Positions 6,885 through 10,982 of a stretch of 10,982 nucleotides of DNA are shown piece by piece. The stretch is from positions 1 through 10,982 of the forward strand of contig JAAZHB010000196.1 in NCBI GenBank assembly GCA_012510935.1. Reading direction: 5' to 3'. How positions within the stretch are numbered: position 1 is the stretch's first letter; every line of letters begins with the position of its first letter. A program made the position numbers and the translations under genes. The stretch is from Clostridiales bacterium. Lineage in GTDB: Bacteria; Bacillota_A; Clostridia; Peptostreptococcales; Anaerovoracaceae. Under the pieces are notes generated by a model. It made no database searches and was not told where the DNA came from. It saw nothing but the letters and a program-made list of their open reading frames with translations.

Positions 6885-7946
6885 ATGACTAAAAGTGTTA
6901 ATTGCGGCGGAGTTGTAATTGGTGGAGGAGCGCCAATATCAATTCAATCTATGACAAATGTTGACACTAGAGATACGGTTTCTTTTGTTAGACAATTAAA
7001 TGAATTAAAAGATGCTGGTTGTGATATTGCAAGGGTTGCTATACCTGATATGCAAGCGGCTGATTCTTTTGGGTTGGCTAGAAAACAAGTAGACCTGCCC
7101 TTAGTTGCTGATATTCATTTTGATTATAGACTTGCACTTGCTGCAATTGATGCTGGTGCTGATAAAATCCGTATTAATCCTGGAAATATTGGAAGCATAG
7201 AGAATGTAAAGAAAGTAATTGATAAGTCAAAAGAGAGAAATATACCTATAAGAGTAGGTGTGAACTCCGGCTCTCTTCAGAAAGATATTAGAGAGAAGCA
7301 TGGCGGGGTTACAGCAGAGGCTTTGGCCGAGAGTGGTGCGGCAACTCTTAAAATTATCGAAGATTTGGGATATGATCAACTTGTTGTTTCAATTAAATCT
7401 TCAAATGTTAAGATGAATTATGATGCCCATATGCTTCTTAAGGGTATGACTGACCATCCAATTCATATTGGAATTACTGAATCAGGAACGCCAGCAAACG
7501 GCAAGCTGAAGTCAGCTGTTGGCATTGGGTCTCTTTTACTAGCAGGCATTGGAGATACTATGAGAGTGTCGCTTACTGATGATCCAGTTAATGAAGTGAT
7601 TTGGGGAAAGAAGATTCTTGAAACTGTTGGACTTAGAGATAAGCCTATAGAAATTGTGTCTTGCCCAACATGCGGTAGAACAGAGATTGATTTAATTGCT
7701 TTGGCTAACGAGGCTGAAGAGAGGTTAGAGAAAGTAGGCGTTATTCGTCATGCAAAAGGTAAAAGACCATTAAAGGTTGCGGTTATGGGTTGCGCAGTTA
7801 ACGGCCCAGGAGAGTCAAGAGAGGCTGACTACGGAATTGCTGGCGGTAAAGGAGAAGGTTTAGTTTTTGCCCACGGGGAGATACTTGATAAAGTCCCTGA
7901 GGACAAACTTTTAGATAGATTATTGGAGATTATTGAGGATGATTAA
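6885..7946 (+). CDS. ispG: 4-hydroxy-3-methylbut-2-en-1-yl diphosphate synthase (IspG/GcpE)
   Basis: IspG is a cytosolic [4Fe-4S] enzyme that reductively opens ME-cPP to HMBPP, the penultimate step of the MEP pathway, drawing electrons from flavodoxin or ferredoxin. The 353-residue protein has an N-terminal TIM-barrel domain starting with IGGGAPISIQSMTNVDTRDT and including ADIHFDYRLA, KIRINPGN and RVGVNSGS. The C-terminal reductase-like domain holds the cluster ligands C260 and C263 (in SCPTCGRTEID), C303 and E310 (in GCAVNGPGE), matching C270, C273, C305 and E312 of the E. coli enzyme. AGGTGG (6875-6880) precedes the ATG. It occupies the slot held by proS in Bacillus. Its last 8 nt overlap the start of polC. 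Confidence 0.98.
   Translation: MTKSVNCGGVVIGGGAPISIQSMTNVDTRDTVSFVRQLNELKDAGCDIARVAIPDMQAADSFGLARKQVDLPLVADIHFDYRLALAAIDAGADKIRINPGNIGSIENVKKVIDKSKERNIPIRVGVNSGSLQKDIREKHGGVTAEALAESGAATLKIIEDLGYDQLVVSIKSSNVKMNYDAHMLLKGMTDHPIHIGITESGTPANGKLKSAVGIGSLLLAGIGDTMRVSLTDDPVNEVIWGKKILETVGLRDKPIEIVSCPTCGRTEIDLIALANEAEERLEKVGVIRHAKGKRPLKVAVMGCAVNGPGESREADYGIAGGKGEGLVFAHGEILDKVPEDKLLDRLLEIIEDD
7925..7928 (+). promoter_or_regulatory. Shine-Dalgarno site of polC inside ispG
   Basis: GGAG lies 10 nt before the ATG at 7939, within the last codons of ispG. A second GAGG (7935-7938) touches the start codon and is too close to be the main site. The ATG sits in an ATGATTAA overlap with the ispG stop, a layout typical of translational coupling. 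Confidence 0.6.
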
Positions 7947-10900
7947 AATTCCTAAGGAAGTTCTATCCATTGAGGAGCTTGAGAAAGCTTCAGGAATGAA
8001 TGCAGATAGAATAGACATCGAATTTACGCATGTAAGTATAGACAAGGAAAGCTTGGTGATGAAGATCGACACCAGGCTTAATTTTGTGATGCCTCTTTCT
8101 TTTGAATCGAAAATGAAAAGACGGTTGTCTCAGTCGCTTGGCGCAAAGAGCCAAATTGACTTTCATTACATGTTTATTCAATCAGAAGCAGCAATTGCAC
8201 AAAGTGAAGATGCAAACTTAAATTCACAAGAAAGCAACAAATATGAGAATAACTATAGAAGAAAGAAGCAAAAGGTGGAAGATTTGGCCCCTGGTGTGCT
8301 GTTTGGCAAGAGCTTCAAGGGGAATCCAATTACTATTTCCGAGATAGATGATTATGTAGGGCAGAAAGAGCAGGTTATTTTAGACGGGGAAGTTTTTGCA
8401 TTTGATTCTAGACCTATAAAGAATAATAAGATGCTCGTAATCATGGCAATAGTGTCAGGAGCTAGGACACTAGGCGTTAAACTTTTTGCAGAAAATGAAA
8501 TTTTTGAACATTTGAATGAGAATCTTAATATTGGAGATCAAATTCTAGTTCGAGGAAATATTGAATTCGACACTTTCGATAACGAGAATGTTCTTATGGC
8601 CAAGGCTATAATGACAAGCGAAAAGGAAGTCAAAGAAGATACATATCCTGGTGGAAAGCGTGTAGAGCTTCATATCCATACGCGAATGAGTGACAATGAT
8701 GGCTTTAATGATGTTGAAGAACTTGTTAAGACAGCTGCTAGTTGGAACCAGCCAGCAGTAGCAATAACTGACCATGGAGTTGTGCAAGCCTTCCCAGATG
8801 CGGCTAATACAGCAGCAAAGCTCGAGAAAAACGGAAAGAAAATTAAGATAATTTACGGAGTCGAAGGTTATCTATATCCTGATGACAATGCATGGGATGA
8901 AGATGGTGAAATAGATTTAAAGAAAAACGGAACCAACCATATAATTTTATTAGCGAAGAATCAAAAAGGCTTATATAACATGTATAAGCTGGTTTCGGAG
9001 TCTCATATTAAATATTTTCATAAGAGAGCAAGACTCCCTAGAAGGATTCTTGATGAGTATAGAGAAGGACTTATTATTGGAAGCGCATGCGAAGCAGGTG
9101 AGGTATATAGAGCGGCTCTTGAGGGTGTATCTGATGACGAACTAGACAAGATTGCTTCATATTATGATTACCTTGAAATACAGCCACTTGGGAATAATCA
9201 ATTCTTTATAGAAAATGGCAGTGTGAATGGAAAAGATGAACTAATAGAACTCAATCTTAGGATTGTAGCTTGTGCCGATAGACTTGGTATTCCGATAGTT
9301 GCAACAACAGATGCACATTATCCATCTAAAGAATCTGCAATCTATAGAAATATTATTATGGCGGGCAATGGGTTTAAGGATACCGATTCTGACAACTTGC
9401 ATATGAGAACTACAGATGAAATGATGGAAGAATTCTCGTATCTTGGCGATAGAGCAGAAGAGATAGTAATAGATAATACTAATAAAATCGCTGATATGAT
9501 TGAGGAAATCAAGCCTGTTCCTGAAGGAAAATATCCGCCAAAGATTGATGGCGCAGAAGAAATTCTAAGAACAAGTTGTTATGACAAGGCTAAGGAGATT
9601 TATGGCGATCCAATTCCTGATGTTATTAAAGACCGCATTGATGCAGAGCTTGGGCCAATTATTCGCGAAGGATATGCTGTAATGTATGTTGCAGCTAAGA
9701 TTCTTGTAGAGAAGTCGTTAAGCGATGGATATTTGGTTGGGAGCAGAGGCTCAGTAGGATCTTCTTTTGCCGCAACAATGGCTGGAATTACAGAGGTAAA
9801 TCCACTTGAACCTCACTACATATGTCCTGAATGCAAGTATCTTGAGTTTACAGATAAGCCTAAAGAGTATGATACTGGCTTCGATATGCCTGACAAAGTA
9901 TGTCCAAAATGTGGAGCCAAGCTTCATAAGGATGGTTTAAGAATTCCTTTTGCAACTTTCTTAGGATTTAAAGGCAATAAAGAGCCTGATATTGACTTGA
10001 ATTTTGCTGGAAAATATCAGCCGACTATACATAAATATGTTGGAGAAATTTTCGGAGAGAAGAATGTGTTCAAGGCTGGGACGGTATCTACTGTCGCTGA
10101 GAAAACAGCTTTTGGCTATGTAAAGCATTATGTAGAAGATAAGGGTATTAGAGCATCAAGACACGATATTGATTACCTTGTTAAAGGCTGCGCAGGTGTC
10201 AAAAGAACAACTGGACAGCATCCGGGGGGAATAATCATAGTGCCGGATGACCACGAGATTTATGAGTTTTGTCCAATTCAAAAACCGGCAAACAAGAAAG
10301 ACGTCGATGTAATAACAACTCATTTTGATTATCATAAGATTGATTCTAATCTTCTCAAGCTTGACCTTTTAGGACATGATGGACCACAAATGCTTAGACA
10401 CATTCAAGATATGACAGGGATAGGGCCGATGTCTATACCTTTTGATGATAAGGCGACTTTGAGTATATTCACATCCTTAGATGAACTGAATATTCAGAAT
10501 CCCGATTATAAGTTCAAGCATGGAACATATGCAATTCCAGAGTTTGGAACACATTTTACAAGGCAGATGCTAGACGATATTAGGCCGACAACCGTCTCTG
10601 CATTAATAAAAATGTCTGGTTTTTCGCATGGTACGGATGTATGGACGAACAATGCACAGGATCTAATTAGAAATAAAGTTGCGACAATAGATGAAGTAAT
10701 TTCTTCAAGAGATGATATTATGAACTATCTAATTTTGAAGGGCGTTGAGAACGAATCTGCCTTTAAGATTATGGAGGCTGTAAGAAAAAATAGGCCACTT
10801 ACAGATGAGATGCTCGAAATAATGAAATCTCATGGGGTACCCGAATGGTACGTAACATCCTGCATAACCCTAAAGTATCTTTTCCCAAGAGCGCATGCTG

Positions 10901-10982
10901 CTGCCTATGTAATGACTTCAATTAGAATGGCTTGGTTTAAAGTTCACTACCCACAAGCTTTCTATGCGGCATTCTTAACATC
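7939..10982 (+). CDS. polC: DNA polymerase III PolC-type alpha subunit, exonuclease domain absent, 3' partial
   Basis: PolC is the replicative polymerase of low-GC Gram-positives. I read 1014 codons without a stop to the window edge, about 145 short of the C-terminus by comparison with B. subtilis. Order: N-terminal domain (about 1-81), polar linker (82-114), OB fold (about 135-230), PHP domain (242-465), then the polymerase core. The core has GSRGSVGSS (601-609), a four-Cys zinc site (C629, C632, C655, C658), catalytic D684 and D686 (PDIDLNF) and D809 (KLDLLGHD), and FPRAHAAAYV (982-991). Two departures from canonical PolC are clear. The DnaQ-like 3'-5' exonuclease domain normally inserted in the PHP is missing, leaving 24 residues between E309 and H334. 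The region before the OB fold is about 90 residues short. PHP metal-ligand candidates are complete: H245, H247, D254, H279, E309, H334, C384, D458, H460. GSRGSVGSS, the NPLEPHYICPEC segment and the rest of the core closely match PolC rather than DnaE. It overlaps ispG by 8 nt. Confidence 0.95.
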   Translation, partial: MIKIPKEVLSIEELEKASGMNADRIDIEFTHVSIDKESLVMKIDTRLNFVMPLSFESKMKRRLSQSLGAKSQIDFHYMFIQSEAAIAQSEDANLNSQESNKYENNYRRKKQKVEDLAPGVLFGKSFKGNPITISEIDDYVGQKEQVILDGEVFAFDSRPIKNNKMLVIMAIVSGARTLGVKLFAENEIFEHLNENLNIGDQILVRGNIEFDTFDNENVLMAKAIMTSEKEVKEDTYPGGKRVELHIHTRMSDNDGFNDVEELVKTAASWNQPAVAITDHGVVQAFPDAANTAAKLEKNGKKIKIIYGVEGYLYPDDNAWDEDGEIDLKKNGTNHIILLAKNQKGLYNMYKLVSESHIKYFHKRARLPRRILDEYREGLIIGSACEAGEVYRAALEGVSDDELDKIASYYDYLEIQPLGNNQFFIENGSVNGKDELIELNLRIVACADRLGIPIVATTDAHYPSKESAIYRNIIMAGNGFKDTDSDNLHMRTTDEMMEEFSYLGDRAEEIVIDNTNKIADMIEEIKPVPEGKYPPKIDGAEEILRTSCYDKAKEIYGDPIPDVIKDRIDAELGPIIREGYAVMYVAAKILVEKSLSDGYLVGSRGSVGSSFAATMAGITEVNPLEPHYICPECKYLEFTDKPKEYDTGFDMPDKVCPKCGAKLHKDGLRIPFATFLGFKGNKEPDIDLNFAGKYQPTIHKYVGEIFGEKNVFKAGTVSTVAEKTAFGYVKHYVEDKGIRASRHDIDYLVKGCAGVKRTTGQHPGGIIIVPDDHEIYEFCPIQKPANKKDVDVITTHFDYHKIDSNLLKLDLLGHDGPQMLRHIQDMTGIGPMSIPFDDKATLSIFTSLDELNIQNPDYKFKHGTYAIPEFGTHFTRQMLDDIRPTTVSALIKMSGFSHGTDVWTNNAQDLIRNKVATIDEVISSRDDIMNYLILKGVENESAFKIMEAVRKNRPLTDEMLEIMKSHGVPEWYVTSCITLKYLFPRAHAAAYVMTSIRMAWFKVHYPQAFYAAFLT

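Noticed and set aside
7990..8787. Two minus-strand open frames (7990-8181 and 8545-8787)
   Set aside because: Both lie antisense within polC, which reads continuously on the plus strand from 7939 with clear PolC domains. Their translations show no recognisable motif and no supporting ribosome binding sites were seen.
9823..9912. CPEC...CPKC segment in polC as a sign of a foreign zinc-finger insertion
   Set aside because: A four-cysteine zinc site at this place is a standard part of PolC, present in B. subtilis as CPEC and CPHC.

Overview
The window is an AT-rich, all-plus-strand, tightly packed housekeeping cluster. A Gram-positive type PolC replicative polymerase, strong AGGAG-type ribosome binding sites and AGA-dominated arginine codons point to Bacillota. 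The order pyrH-frr-uppS-cdsA-dxr-rseP-ispG-polC is the clostridial version of the familiar Firmicutes cluster (Bacillus has proS, not ispG, between the site-2 protease and polC). A member of Clostridia is the best guess; I cannot name a genus.

Layout: thrS (22-1767) leads, where many Firmicutes have rpsB-tsf upstream of pyrH. Then follow pyrH (1797-2501), frr (2529-3077), a 75-nt gap with a stem-loop, uppS (3153-3896), cdsA (3896-4678), dxr (4701-5849), rseP (5860-6864), ispG (6885-7946) and polC (7939 to beyond the right edge). Gaps are 10-29 nt apart from frr/uppS; uppS/cdsA overlap by 1 nt and ispG/polC by 8 nt. One operon, or two separated at the frr/uppS stem-loop, would fit. There is no stretch over 300 nt without a gene, no RNA gene, no mobile element, no CRISPR array and no convincing internal promoter.

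The genes tie together translation (ThrRS, ribosome recycling factor), UTP supply (UMP kinase), isoprenoid precursor synthesis by the MEP route (Dxr, IspG), use of those precursors for the undecaprenyl cell-wall carrier (UppS), phospholipid precursor synthesis (CdsA), a membrane stress protease (RseP) and chromosome replication (PolC).

The main unexpected observation is in polC. Read by eye through to the window edge (1014 codons, no stop), it lacks the DnaQ-type 3'-5' exonuclease domain that canonical PolC carries inside its PHP domain: only 24 residues separate the two PHP motifs that flank the insertion in Bacillus subtilis PolC. The PHP domain is uninterrupted and keeps a full set of putative metal ligands, including an Asp where B. 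subtilis has Asn. The N-terminal region is also about 90 residues short. Secondary oddities are a threonyl-tRNA synthetase without the N-terminal TGS domain and with several unusual motif residues.
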